From the NCBI RefSeq assembly GCF_000758605.1, contig NZ_CP009282.1, forward strand, positions 5,456,001-5,520,000: a DNA stretch of 64,000 nucleotides, written 5' to 3'. Positions 35,489 through 43,923 of this stretch are shown in pieces; within the stretch, counting starts at the first letter, position 1; every line of letters starts with the position of its first letter. Source of the stretch: Paenibacillus sp. FSL R5-0912 (GTDB lineage Bacteria; Bacillota; Bacilli; Paenibacillales; Paenibacillaceae). The translations under genes were made by a program, and so were the position numbers. Below the pieces are notes generated by a model. It saw only the letters and a program-made list of their open reading frames with translations. It had not been told where the DNA came from and did no database searches.

Positions 35489-37103
35489 GGTTATGATTGT
35501 AGACGATGAGCCTGTGATCAAAAAAGGGCTGCAGTGCTTCATCGATTGGAGTATTCTTGAGTGCGAGGTTGTTTGTGAGGCGTCGAACGGCCTGGAGGCG
35601 GTCGAGCTGCTGGGCTATTACGATGTCGATATCGTTGTTACGGATATTCGCATGCCGGGAATGGATGGCCTTGCCTTATCGGATTATCTGCACCAGCACT
35701 TTCCGCAGACGAAGGTTATTATTCTTACGGCCTTCGCAGACTTCTCCTATGCCCAAACGGCTATTCAATATGAAGTTGTAGACTTTGTAGTCAAGACCAA
35801 TCCCACAGAGCAGATTCCCCGGGCGATTGAGAAAGCCACGCTGCTGCTGGAAAAAGAACGGGAGCAGAAGCAGAAGGTCCGGCAGCTGGAGAGTAAAATC
35901 AACGATAATCTGTCCGAAATCAGCGAAAAATTCCTACGGGAAGCCGTCTATGGCCTGATTAGCGATGAAGCCGGTCTATTCAGCCGCTCAAGCGAGCTGG
36001 GGCTGCAGCTGGAGGACTATTTCGCTATCTATATGGAGGTAAAAGATATACCTGGACCCCATGGCTCTGCCGTGAACCCGGCGAATGACCATTACCGCTT
36101 CCTGGCCTCCATCCGCCAATTCCTTGCCCTGGCCTTCGGGGAGCATCCCTCTTATATTATGGCCATGGAGAAAAACACCCTGCTGGCGCTTGTCTCCATG
36201 ACCGGCGGCAATACCGCGGTCTCCACCCAGGCCCTGCTCACGATCAGCAATGAAATTCTCGCCATGGCGGAGAACTTCAGGCAGTATCATGTCAATATCG
36301 GCATCAGCCTGCTGCACCGGGATATATCGACGCTGTCAACGGCCTATTTTGAAGCGAGAGAGGCGCTGCAGGGCAGCTTTTATAATGATAATTATGTGGC
36401 TGTATATATCCCTCATGCGAACCAAGCCCTTACGCCTGCAGCCCCTCCCCATCATGCCGCCGAGCAGATTGCCGGACATCTGCAGCAGGGAGACAGCGAG
36501 TCGGCCATCCGGCAGTTGGACCAGCTGCTGGAGAACTACAGAAGCATTAAAGAGCCGATTGAGAATGTGAAGGTAGCCTGTCTGCTGATCAGCTCCTATT
36601 GCTTCCGCTTGCTGAGCACAAGCCAGCCCTTCGCACCGGAGATGGAGGAGAGCCAATCCGCCGTGTATAAGCAGATTCAGGAGAGCAAAAGCATCCAGCT
36701 GCTGGCAGATATCCTGGGGCGCCTGATTCTGAGCTGCTCCAGGGCAGTGGCAATGAGTGACAGACAGCCTAATTACATCGTAATTGAATGCCAGAAATAT
36801 ATCAGAGAGCACTACAATCAGAATCTGAGCCTGCAGATTATTGCCGACCATATCCATATCAACAGCAGCTACCTCAGCCGCCTGTATAAGAAGGTCACCG
36901 GTGAGTCCATCATCGATGTGATCAACAAGTACCGGATTGACATGGCCAAGAAGCTGCTCCGGAATCCGGCGAGTAAAGTATTCGAAGTCGCGGAAGCCGT
37001 TGGCATTGAGACACCCGCCTATTTCACTCATGTGTTCTCCAAATACACAGGGATGAGCCCCAAGGAATATAAGCTGAATTATTCACAGAGCGAATTGGGA
37101 TAA
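35481..37103 (+). CDS. YesN-type response regulator with AraC domain
   Basis: Cytoplasmic regulator of 540 residues. Receiver about 1-120 with the phospho-acceptor Asp in VVTDIRMPGMDG and Lys in FVVKTNP; a long central segment with a coiled coil (KEREQKQKVRQLESKIN); and an AraC-type double helix-turn-helix at about 440-540 (IIADHIHINSSYLSRLYKKVTG, ending MSPKEYKLNYS). It is coupled to the kinase by an 8-bp overlap. The likely target is the divergent binding-protein/GH65 operon. Confidence 0.93.
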   Translation: MYKVMIVDDEPVIKKGLQCFIDWSILECEVVCEASNGLEAVELLGYYDVDIVVTDIRMPGMDGLALSDYLHQHFPQTKVIILTAFADFSYAQTAIQYEVVDFVVKTNPTEQIPRAIEKATLLLEKEREQKQKVRQLESKINDNLSEISEKFLREAVYGLISDEAGLFSRSSELGLQLEDYFAIYMEVKDIPGPHGSAVNPANDHYRFLASIRQFLALAFGEHPSYIMAMEKNTLLALVSMTGGNTAVSTQALLTISNEILAMAENFRQYHVNIGISLLHRDISTLSTAYFEAREALQGSFYNDNYVAVYIPHANQALTPAAPPHHAAEQIAGHLQQGDSESAIRQLDQLLENYRSIKEPIENVKVACLLISSYCFRLLSTSQPFAPEMEESQSAVYKQIQESKSIQLLADILGRLILSCSRAVAMSDRQPNYIVIECQKYIREHYNQNLSLQIIADHIHINSSYLSRLYKKVTGESIIDVINKYRIDMAKKLLRNPASKVFEVAEAVGIETPAYFTHVFSKYTGMSPKEYKLNYSQSELG

Positions 37104-37128
37104 ACGGAAGAAGTACACCAGACGTTGA

Positions 37129-37717
37129 TCATATCGTCCGCTCCGGAGCCTTGAAGGCCGAACATAATCCTTCGCTCCGGTAGTACGCAATGGCTCCGTT
37201 CAATTCTTCCAGATCGCATTCAATCTCTGCCTTAGTCATTTCCCGCACGATTTCTTGTGCCTTCTCCACGGCATTTGCCTTGATGTAACAGTGCAGGCAC
37301 TCCAGGTACAGCCGGGGCTCTTTCTGTGAAGCCTGCTGCAGATAAGCCCCCCACTCATACCAGCCGTCATCATTAAGATCCGCAAAATTCTCAATTGGAG
37401 CATAGGAGGTGAAAGAGGGATAGGTATCCGCCAGCATGAAGCCTACCCGTTCCGCTACGGCCCGCTTTTTCCGCAGCTCCGGCAAATCTATCTTCTCCAG
37501 CACATACCCCTCAGGCAGCGATAGTTCGATTGGCGTGAACGTCTCACAGGTTACAATGTACCGGTGTCTTGTATACTCCCGTATGTATTTGTTGGGATGA
37601 ACCTCTGGTATCTTCAATCTCCACTCTTCATTATCCGGTGTGACCTGATCCCAGAACCCCAGTGATTCTGTGAGCGCCTGGTTAAAGGCATCGTTGCCCG
37701 TTATTCAATTCTATCAC
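37129..37717 (-). CDS. Unrecognised protein, possibly frameshifted at its start
   Basis: No family is recognised. From a TTG at 37617 the frame gives 162 residues, acidic and soluble, with ELRKKRAVAERVGFMLADTYPSF and repeated-helix-like segments (LYLECLHCYIKANAVEKAQEIV). That TTG has no ribosome site. The open frame continues upstream without a start as far as a TGA near 37705 (ITGNDAFNQALTESLGFWDQ). A GTG at 37717 with AGGAGG at 37728-37733 opens a neighbouring frame that would join after one base change near 37695-37703 (MIELNNG then NDAFNQ). The gene may therefore be longer and frameshifted, or the sequence may hold an error. Confidence 0.5.
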
Positions 37718-37740
37718 CTATGACATTCCTCCTTATTTCA

Positions 37741-37975
37741 GGCCGCCTGTGTACCTGTTACAGGATTTTTATTCGATTACGAATTGAGATAAAATGGAAA
37801 AAATAAATAAAATAAGAGTCTGCGGAGCGGCATGCTTTGATTTATTTTCGACACAATTGTGTTCCCCTACTCTATCGACAGTAACTCACATGATATGTTA
37901 TTATGATAAACTGATAACGTATTAACGAACTAAAGCACAGGCTGCTGCGTGTAATCTACTAGGGGGAATAGAGAG
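37741..37975 (+). promoter_or_regulatory. Upstream region of amino-acid ABC operon
   Basis: An AT-rich stretch. A candidate promoter is TCGACA near 37876 and TATTAT 18 bp further on, about 75 bp before the start codon. No riboswitch or T-box element was recognised. Confidence 0.35.
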
Positions 37976-38746
37976 ATGAAGAGACAAGGGATATTGGGTT
38001 TATTGGTAATTATGGCGATTGCTATAATAGCCGGCTGCTCCAGTTCTGGAGGCAATGACGGTAAGCTGGTGATCGGTATAGATGATAAGTTTGCCCCGAT
38101 GGGCTTCCGGGATGATAACAATGAAATTGTCGGGTTCGATATTGACTATGCGAAAGCGGCTGCTGAGAAAATGGGCAAAGAGGTTACCTTCCTGCCGATT
38201 GACTGGTCTGCCAAGGAATCTGAGCTGAATAGCGGACGCATTGATATGATCTGGAACGGCTACACCATCACGGACGAGCGCAAGGATAAAGTGTTATTCA
38301 CCAAACCTTATCTGGAGAATAGCCAGGTTGTAGTCGTGCTTGCGGATTCAGCGCTGTCTACGCTTAAGGATCTGGCCGGCAAAGAGGTCGGACTGCAAAG
38401 CCTCTCCTCTGCTGCCGATGCCCTGGATGCTAATCCGATTAAGGCGGAGCTTAAAGGTGTCTCCGAATTCACCGATAATGTGCTTGCCCTGACAGACCTG
38501 AAGTCGGGACGTCTGGATGGAGTAGTCATTGATGAAGTGGTGGCCAGATACTACATATCCAAGGAGCCGGAGACTTACAAGCTGATGGATGAATCGCTGG
38601 CCCCAGAGCAATATGGTATCGGGATTAAGAAGGGCAATGAGGACCTGCTGACGGAGCTGCAGAAGGCATTGGATGCGCTGAGCAGTGACGGAACGGCGGC
38701 CGAGATTTCCACGAAATGGTTCGGAGAGAACAAAGTACTTAACTAG
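37976..38746 (+). CDS. Polar amino-acid ABC transporter substrate-binding lipoprotein
   Basis: Extracytoplasmic receptor of 256 residues, lipid-anchored (lipobox IIAGC after about 22 residues). SBP family 3 fold: FAPMGFRDDNNEIVGFDIDYAKA, then WSAKESELNSGRIDMIWNGYTIT and KPYLENSQVVVV. This pattern is shared by cystine, glutamine and arginine binding proteins; the ligand is not determined. The ATG follows AGGGGGAA. First of three genes making a complete importer. Confidence 0.92.
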   Translation: MKRQGILGLLVIMAIAIIAGCSSSGGNDGKLVIGIDDKFAPMGFRDDNNEIVGFDIDYAKAAAEKMGKEVTFLPIDWSAKESELNSGRIDMIWNGYTITDERKDKVLFTKPYLENSQVVVVLADSALSTLKDLAGKEVGLQSLSSAADALDANPIKAELKGVSEFTDNVLALTDLKSGRLDGVVIDEVVARYYISKEPETYKLMDESLAPEQYGIGIKKGNEDLLTELQKALDALSSDGTAAEISTKWFGENKVLN

Positions 38747-38775
38747 ATGGTTTCCTTTAGGAGTCGGGTGAAGAC

Positions 38776-39435
38776 ATGAATATTGACTATATTATTAAAA
38801 TTTCCGGACCGATGCTGGAGGGGGCACGGACAACGGTATTGCTGTTCCTGATCGTGATCGTATTGTCCATTCCGCTCGGGATGGTGGTTACCCTGATGGC
38901 CAAAAGCTCCGTCAAGCCGCTGGCCTGGATCGCACATACTTATATTTATGTGATGCGCGGCACTCCGCTGCTCTTGCAGCTGTTGTTCTTCTGCTTCGGC
39001 CTGCCGCAGATCCCCGTGATTGGGCAATATCTGGTCATGGACCGTTTCGTTGCGGCCAGCACTGGATTTATTCTGAATTATGGTGCCTATTTCGCTGAGA
39101 TCTTCCGCGGGGGAATGCTCTCGATTGATAAAGGCCAGCATGAGGCGGCCAAGGTACTCGGGCTTAGCAAATGGCAGACCCTGCGCAAGGTGATACTGGC
39201 CCAAATGTTCCGGGTGGCGCTGCCTGCGGTAGCCAATGAATCCATTACCCTGGTTAAAGATACTGCCTTGCTGTATGCCGTAGCGGTACCTGAGCTGCTC
39301 AATTTCGCCAAAACGGCGGTAAACCGTGATTTCACGGTCACCCCTTTTGTCGTAGCGGGCGTAATTTATTTGCTGATGACACTGGTGCTTACGCTATTCT
39401 TCAAGACACTGGAGAAACGTTTCAAATTTGAGTAG
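38776..39435 (+). CDS. Amino-acid ABC transporter permease
   Basis: Membrane subunit of 219 residues in the HisM/GlnP group: N-terminal family motif near MLEGARTTVLLFLIVIV, RGTPLLLQLLFFCFGLPQ, and EAA loop HEAAKVLGLSKWQTLRKVILAQ. The ATG at 38776 follows TAGGAG. It lies between the binding protein (30 bp gap) and the ATPase (16 bp gap). Confidence 0.93.
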   Translation: MNIDYIIKISGPMLEGARTTVLLFLIVIVLSIPLGMVVTLMAKSSVKPLAWIAHTYIYVMRGTPLLLQLLFFCFGLPQIPVIGQYLVMDRFVAASTGFILNYGAYFAEIFRGGMLSIDKGQHEAAKVLGLSKWQTLRKVILAQMFRVALPAVANESITLVKDTALLYAVAVPELLNFAKTAVNRDFTVTPFVVAGVIYLLMTLVLTLFFKTLEKRFKFE

Positions 39436-39450
39436 AAGGGCTGTTTCGCT

Positions 39451-40194
39451 ATGAGTAGTATGATTGAAGTATCGCAATTGCAGAAATCCTTCGGCAGCCT
39501 CGATGTGCTGAAACAGATTACCTTTGACGTTAACCCCGGAGAAGTCGTTGCGGTGATTGGACCTTCCGGTTCCGGCAAAAGCACCATGCTGCGCAGTCTT
39601 GTGCATCTGGAAGAGGTTACCGGCGGAAGTATCCTGATCTGCGGCCGGGCGCTCGTGGACAAAGGCAAATATGCCAGCGGTGCGGAGATTAGGGAAATCA
39701 CCTCAACCATGGGGATGGTATTTCAGCACTTTAATCTGTTTCCGCATCTCACCGTAAGGGGAAACCTGGAGCTTGCCCCAAGAACGCTGAAGCGGGAGAG
39801 TATTCAGGATATCACGGCCAAAAGCGAGGCGCTGCTCTCCAAAGTAGGTCTTGCCGATAAAGCAGACGTCTACCCCTCCATGCTGTCAGGCGGGCAGAAG
39901 CAGCGGGTTGCCATCGCCCGGGCGATGATGCTCAGTCCGGACATTCTCCTGTTCGACGAGCCGACCTCGGCGCTCGATCCCGAGCTCACCGGCGAGGTGC
40001 TGCGGGTCATCCGCCAGCTTGCGGACGAGCACATGACGATGATTATCGTCACGCATGAGATGAATTTTGCCCGCGATGTGGCCGACCGCGTCTTCTTCAT
40101 GGATAACGGCGAAATCGCCGAATCCGGCACACCGGAGCAGATCTTCGGCAACCCGCAGCTGGAGCGGACCCGGACATTTCTGAACCGGGAGTAA
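39451..40194 (+). CDS. Amino-acid ABC transporter ATP-binding protein
   Basis: Cytoplasmic ATPase of 247 residues in the GlnQ/HisP group. Walker A GPSGSGKST, Q loop MVFQHFNLFPH, signature LSGGQKQRVAIARAM, Walker B ILLFDEPTSALDPE, H-loop VTHEM. Last gene of the operon, followed at once by a terminator and repeat array B. Confidence 0.94.
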   Translation: MSSMIEVSQLQKSFGSLDVLKQITFDVNPGEVVAVIGPSGSGKSTMLRSLVHLEEVTGGSILICGRALVDKGKYASGAEIREITSTMGMVFQHFNLFPHLTVRGNLELAPRTLKRESIQDITAKSEALLSKVGLADKADVYPSMLSGGQKQRVAIARAMMLSPDILLFDEPTSALDPELTGEVLRVIRQLADEHMTMIIVTHEMNFARDVADRVFFMDNGEIAESGTPEQIFGNPQLERTRTFLNRE

Positions 40195-40210
40195 CGGGAG
40201 TGGATTCAGG

Positions 40211-40266
40211 AAAGGGACTGCCCACTAGCCATACAATGGCTACTTGGGGCGGTCCCTTTTTTCTTA
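40211..40266 (+). terminator. Intrinsic terminator after amino-acid ABC operon
   Basis: AAAGGGACTGCCC (40211-40223) pairs with GGGGCGGTCCCTTTT; the stem is long, a small central hairpin is possible, and a T6 run follows. Confidence 0.88.
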
Positions 40267-40798
40267 TCGTTTGCCTTCGCAGTGGCATATTGTATTCGGT
40301 TTTTCGCATACATCTGGGTCGTTTGCCTTCGCAGTGGCATATTGTATTCGGTTTTTCTGTGAAAATACGTCTGGCACTGCGATAAACGCACGGCCTACGC
40401 GGCGCACCCAGTCCAATTGTGTTCGGTTTTTCGATTACATTTGGCCTACGCGGCGCACCCAGTCCAATTGTGTTCGGTTTTTCGATTACATTCGGCTTAA
40501 GCGGCGTACCCAGTCCAATTGTGTTCGGTTTTTCGATTACATTCGGCTTAAGCGGCGTACCCAGTCCAATTGTGTTCGGTTTTTCGATTACATTCGGCTT
40601 AAGCGGCGTACCCAGTCCAATTGTGTTCGGTTTTTCGATTACATTCGGCTTAAGCGGCGTACCCAGTCCAATTGTGTTCGGTTTTTCGATTACATTTGGC
40701 CTACGCGGTGCACCCAGTCCAATTGTGTTCGGTTTTTCGATTACATTTGGCCTACGTGGCACGTCCAGTCCAATTGTGTTCGGTTTTTCGATTACATT
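40267..40798 (+). repeat. 51/52-bp tandem repeat array B
   Basis: A partial unit and one 52-bp unit of the subtype with CAGTGGCATATTG come first, then a rearranged stretch (40358-40391), then seven uniform 51-bp units starting at 40438, 40489, 40540, 40591, 40642, 40693 and 40744, then CATT before the IS. The four units from 40489 to 40692 are identical. Conserved parts are CATTYGG, CCAATTGTGTTCGG and TTTTTCGATTA. Because 51 is divisible by three, several frames stay open through the array; I do not regard these as genes. Confidence 0.93.
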
Positions 40799-40861
40799 CG
40801 GTGCGACCCCCTTATCCCGGAGTCCTCCGTATAAAATCGGTACTTGTCGTAGCCTTGCTCT

Positions 40862-41794
40862 TTATTTCGCTTTTTCTCTCGGCCAGAAGAAGCAGGACTG
40901 GTCTTCTAGGGTCAGCACCCACTCCGCAAAGGTAGCTGGCGGCATGTTGCGAAGACTCGTATGCATTCTGCGGTTATTGTAAAAGTCCATGTACCGGTCC
41001 ACGGCTTCATAGGCCTCTTCGAACGTGTCGAAGGCCTCTTTGCGGAACAAATCCCGATCGATATTGCTGTGGAACGATTCAATAAAAGCATTTAAATCCG
41101 GCGTTCGAGGCGGAATGCGTTCATGGGTCATCTCCCAGCTTTCACACATGTCGCCAAACAGATGGCTGATGAACTGGGGGCCGTTGTCGGTGCGGATCAC
41201 CGGACGTGCGCTGTCAGGGGCGCAGTGTTGCTCCATGGCGCGTCCCAGCGTCTGGCAGGCGTGCTTGGCCTCACACGACGATCCTCGGTGATACCCGACG
41301 ATAACCCGGGTAAACACATCGATAATGCTCAGGACGAAGAAATGCCGGTCCCGGCCCGCCACATACCCGTATTTAATGTCCATCTGCCAGAGCTGGCCCG
41401 CTCCGGTAATGACTCGGTTCTCCGGCAGCTTCCGGGGATGCTTAAAGCGCTTCTGACGCTGGGGCTGCAGGATCTCCAGCGCCTGACACAGCCGGTAGCT
41501 TTTCTTGTGGTTGAGCCTCAGCCCGTGCTGGTTCCACAAGCACTTGGCCAGCAGTTTGTACCCGTACACGTGCTCTTCTCCAGCGACCAGTTCCAGGAGC
41601 ATTTCCTGGATCTGCTCGTCGCTAATCTTCTCTCCCGACTCGGTCAGGGAGTAGCCGGGTAGGGGTCTTCCACGCCCCTGGGGGACGGCCTGTGCCTCCT
41701 GCTTCTTGCGTTTCTTACGGTCGTAGTACGTAGACTCTGCTAGCCCCACGAGACGGAGCACCAAGGCTGCGGTATTCCCCTGCTTAATGAACAT
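40862..41794 (-). CDS. IS3-family transposase OrfB, copy 2
   Basis: 310 residues with the same DDE residues as copy 1 (MDIKYG, RTDNGPQF, FIESFH). One substitution, Asp for Gly, in CAPDSARP, lies about 10 residues before the second catalytic Asp. It is reached by -1 slippage from orfA on a six-A run or by its own ATG at 41794. It appears intact. Confidence 0.93.
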   Translation of the reverse strand: MFIKQGNTAALVLRLVGLAESTYYDRKKRKKQEAQAVPQGRGRPLPGYSLTESGEKISDEQIQEMLLELVAGEEHVYGYKLLAKCLWNQHGLRLNHKKSYRLCQALEILQPQRQKRFKHPRKLPENRVITGAGQLWQMDIKYGYVAGRDRHFFVLSIIDVFTRVIVGYHRGSSCEAKHACQTLGRAMEQHCAPDSARPVIRTDNGPQFISHLFGDMCESWEMTHERIPPRTPDLNAFIESFHSNIDRDLFRKEAFDTFEEAYEAVDRYMDFYNNRRMHTSLRNMPPATFAEWVLTLEDQSCFFWPREKAK

Positions 41795-41799
41795 ATCGG

Positions 41800-42123
41800 C
41801 TACCTCGATTTTTTCGGATAAGCAGGGGTTGGCTTTTTTAGCAGTTCACGCAGAATCTCAATCTCTAACTCCTTTTCACCGAGCATCTTGACGGCCTTCT
41901 CATATTTCTGCTCGACGTCCAGCAGGCGCTTCCGTTCCTCCACCTGGTCCTGGGGATACGGATGATCTTGCTCCCCATGGGCTTCCCGGTAATCCCTCAC
42001 CCACTGATTCACCGTTGATGGAGTCACCCCATACTTTCGGGCAACCACCGCCGCCTTAATGCCAGACAACACCTCTTGCGCTGCCTTCTCTCTTGTTCCT
42101 GTTAAGTGTCCCATTCCGTTCAT
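41800..42123 (-). CDS. IS3-family transposase OrfA, copy 2
   Basis: 107 residues, identical to copy 1: helix-turn-helix followed by a leucine-zipper-like coiled coil, ending PKKSR after the slippage site. It supplies DNA binding for the OrfAB transposase. Confidence 0.92.
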   Translation of the reverse strand: MNGMGHLTGTREKAAQEVLSGIKAAVVARKYGVTPSTVNQWVRDYREAHGEQDHPYPQDQVEERKRLLDVEQKYEKAVKMLGEKELEIEILRELLKKPTPAYPKKSR

Positions 42124-42189
42124 CCTCCTCCTGTATCTAGTCTACATTTTTGTGGGGGAGGACTCCAACTTCTTTAGGGGGCTGTGGAG

Positions 42190-42743
42190 CATTCGGCCTA
42201 CGCTACCCACCCGGTCTAATTGTGTTCGGTTTTCCGTTAAAATTTGTTAAATAGATGAACAGACGACGTTCTGTTTTTTAGCCACGCTGCTCATTTTCAT
42301 GCTGGAGTTGTGCCTTGAAAGACATGTTTGTTTTCGCATACATCTGGGTCGTTTCACTCCGCAGTGGCACATTGTATTCGGTTTTCCGCATACATCTGGG
42401 TCGTTTCACTCCGCAGTGGCACATTGTATTCGGTTTTTCGCATACATTTTGCTCGTTTACCTCCGCATATTTCCCACTTCCGGCCGATTCAGAGTCAGAT
42501 TTGGCTTGTATATTTGGACCCGGAGAGACAGCATTTCGCCCCTATTTTTCATTTATTCCCTCGGGACAAATCAGAGGGGTTTACACCTTAAATTGGTGCT
42601 ATGAGCCACTTTCGATGGATTCAGAGGGAGCCCTCTATTTTCACCATTTGGGCCATTCATTTCCGGCTCGGTTAATAAGCATCATCAAATCCAAAAGGAC
42701 CGGAAAGCCTAATGACGGCCTCCCGGTCCTTCCCGTATTCCAT
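42190..42743 (+). repeat. Repeat array C and gene-free DNA
   Basis: Immediately right of IS copy 2 the interrupted unit resumes (42190-42239). After about 100 unrelated bases come two 52-bp units (42341-42392 and 42393-42444, nearly identical, with CACTCCGCAGTGGCACATTG) and a truncated third. From about 42475 to 42690 I see no gene or repeat unit, only AT-rich sequence in which GATTCAGAG occurs twice. Confidence 0.85.
42693..42731 (-). terminator. Terminator after the AI-2E family transporter gene
   Basis: Minus-strand stem AAGGACCGG...CCGGTCCTT with TTTTGG following, 13 bp past the stop codon. Confidence 0.82.
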
Positions 42744-43850
42744 TTAATCCCCCGCTTCCGCAGGGACTTCCGCTTCCTTATCCCAGCGCTGCCGGACAAA
42801 CAGCTGATAGAGCTTGACCGTTATAATCTTCAGCATCATGTAGACGGGAATAATCAGCAGAATGCCGATAATTCCGCCGAAATCGCCGCCCGCCAGGACC
42901 AGAATGATCGTGGTCAGCGGATGGATATCCATGCTTTTCCCGAAGATATAAGGCGCCACCAGGTTATCCTGAATCTGCTGCGCCACCAGCACAACTACAA
43001 TCGACCAGATGGCCGTGGACGGCGACTCGATCAGACCGAAGATGAAGATCGGCACCGTGGACAGAATCGCCCCGATAAATGGAATGAAGTTCATCAGCAC
43101 AGCCACCAGTGTCAGCAGCAGCGCATACGGCAGCCTAATCAGCAGAAAACCGAAATACATCAGCACGCCCAGCGCCAGATTGACCAGCACCCTGCCGACG
43201 ATGAAGCTGCTCATCACCCCGTCGATTTCAGCAACAACGGACGCACCTTCCTCATGATAACGTTTTGGAAAGAAGCTCACGAGCTTGTCGCCGAACTTCC
43301 CGCCTTCCTTGAGCATGTAGAACAGCAGGATCGGAAAGGTAAAGAGTACAATGGCGAAATTGGAGACGAAGGAGAATAGCCCCGACACATAGACCGTCAA
43401 TAGCGAAAAGCCTTTATTCAAATAATCCATCAGCTGGCTGGCCGGATTCATATCCGCAGGAATCAGCTTCGACAACAAATCGCTGTCCTCCAGCTTCGTC
43501 AGCTGCTCTCCCACGGCATTGAATACGCCAGGCATATTATTAGCCAGATTCACCAGCTGATTCTGCAGCGACGGCCAGACGCCTACCGTGAATCCCAGCA
43601 GCAGCACCGCGATAACCAGATAGACCAGCAAGATAGCAACTGTCCTGTTCAGCCTGCGGGAGGCCAGGTAATCAATCAAGGGACGCAGCAGATAATAGAA
43701 GAAGACGGCCAGCATTAACGGCACAATGACAACACTGAACAGCGAGATAATAGGTGTGAAAATAAAGTCCACCAGTGAGCTTACATAGATAATTCCCAGC
43801 ACCAGCAGCACTGCAATACAAATGCGGATAAACAAATTCAGTTTGGCCAT
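42744..43850 (-). CDS. AI-2E family transporter
   Basis: Membrane protein of 368 residues with the eight-segment layout of the AI-2E (UPF0118) family: two N-terminal helices, a long soluble-looking segment about 90-150, DKLVSFFPKRYHEEGASVVAEIDGVMSSFIVGRVLV, and the C-terminal VAQQIQDNLVAPYIFGKSMDIHPLTTIILVLAGGDFGG, the family's most conserved region. Members include YtvI-like and sodium/proton or autoinducer transporters; the substrate here is unknown. The ATG follows GGGAG. It is monocistronic and divergent from a two-component system. Confidence 0.9.
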   Translation of the reverse strand: MAKLNLFIRICIAVLLVLGIIYVSSLVDFIFTPIISLFSVVIVPLMLAVFFYYLLRPLIDYLASRRLNRTVAILLVYLVIAVLLLGFTVGVWPSLQNQLVNLANNMPGVFNAVGEQLTKLEDSDLLSKLIPADMNPASQLMDYLNKGFSLLTVYVSGLFSFVSNFAIVLFTFPILLFYMLKEGGKFGDKLVSFFPKRYHEEGASVVAEIDGVMSSFIVGRVLVNLALGVLMYFGFLLIRLPYALLLTLVAVLMNFIPFIGAILSTVPIFIFGLIESPSTAIWSIVVVLVAQQIQDNLVAPYIFGKSMDIHPLTTIILVLAGGDFGGIIGILLIIPVYMMLKIITVKLYQLFVRQRWDKEAEVPAEAGD

Positions 43851-43923
43851 GAGTGACTCCCGTTTTCATATTTGAACCGGCGGTTCTTTTCCCTATAATA
43901 TAGTGCGTCATTCTTAATTCAGA

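Larger units (their letters stand above)
40799..42189 (-). mobile_element. IS3-family insertion sequence, copy 2 (1391 bp)
   Basis: Same length and ends as copy 1, bounded by its own 4-bp duplication CATT (40795-40798 and 42190-42193). It sits in the same orientation, and within one base of the same position in the repeat unit, as copy 1. Differences from copy 1 seen by eye are three bases near 41205-41217. Confidence 0.93.

Noticed and set aside
40097..40762. Long open frame on the minus strand (about 221 codons) with a 17-residue period across array B
   Set aside because: It arises because the 51-bp unit is divisible by three. Other frames on both strands are also open, there is no ribosome site, and it runs antisense into the ATPase gene.
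24262..42189. Composite transposon bounded by the two IS copies
   Set aside because: Each IS has its own matching 4-bp duplication (ATTT and CATT), and each restores a repeat unit when removed. This shows two independent insertions, not one mobilised 18-kb unit.
42315..43379. Plus-strand open frame of 354 codons
   Set aside because: Most of it is antisense to the clearly coding AI-2E family gene, and the rest is repeat array C.
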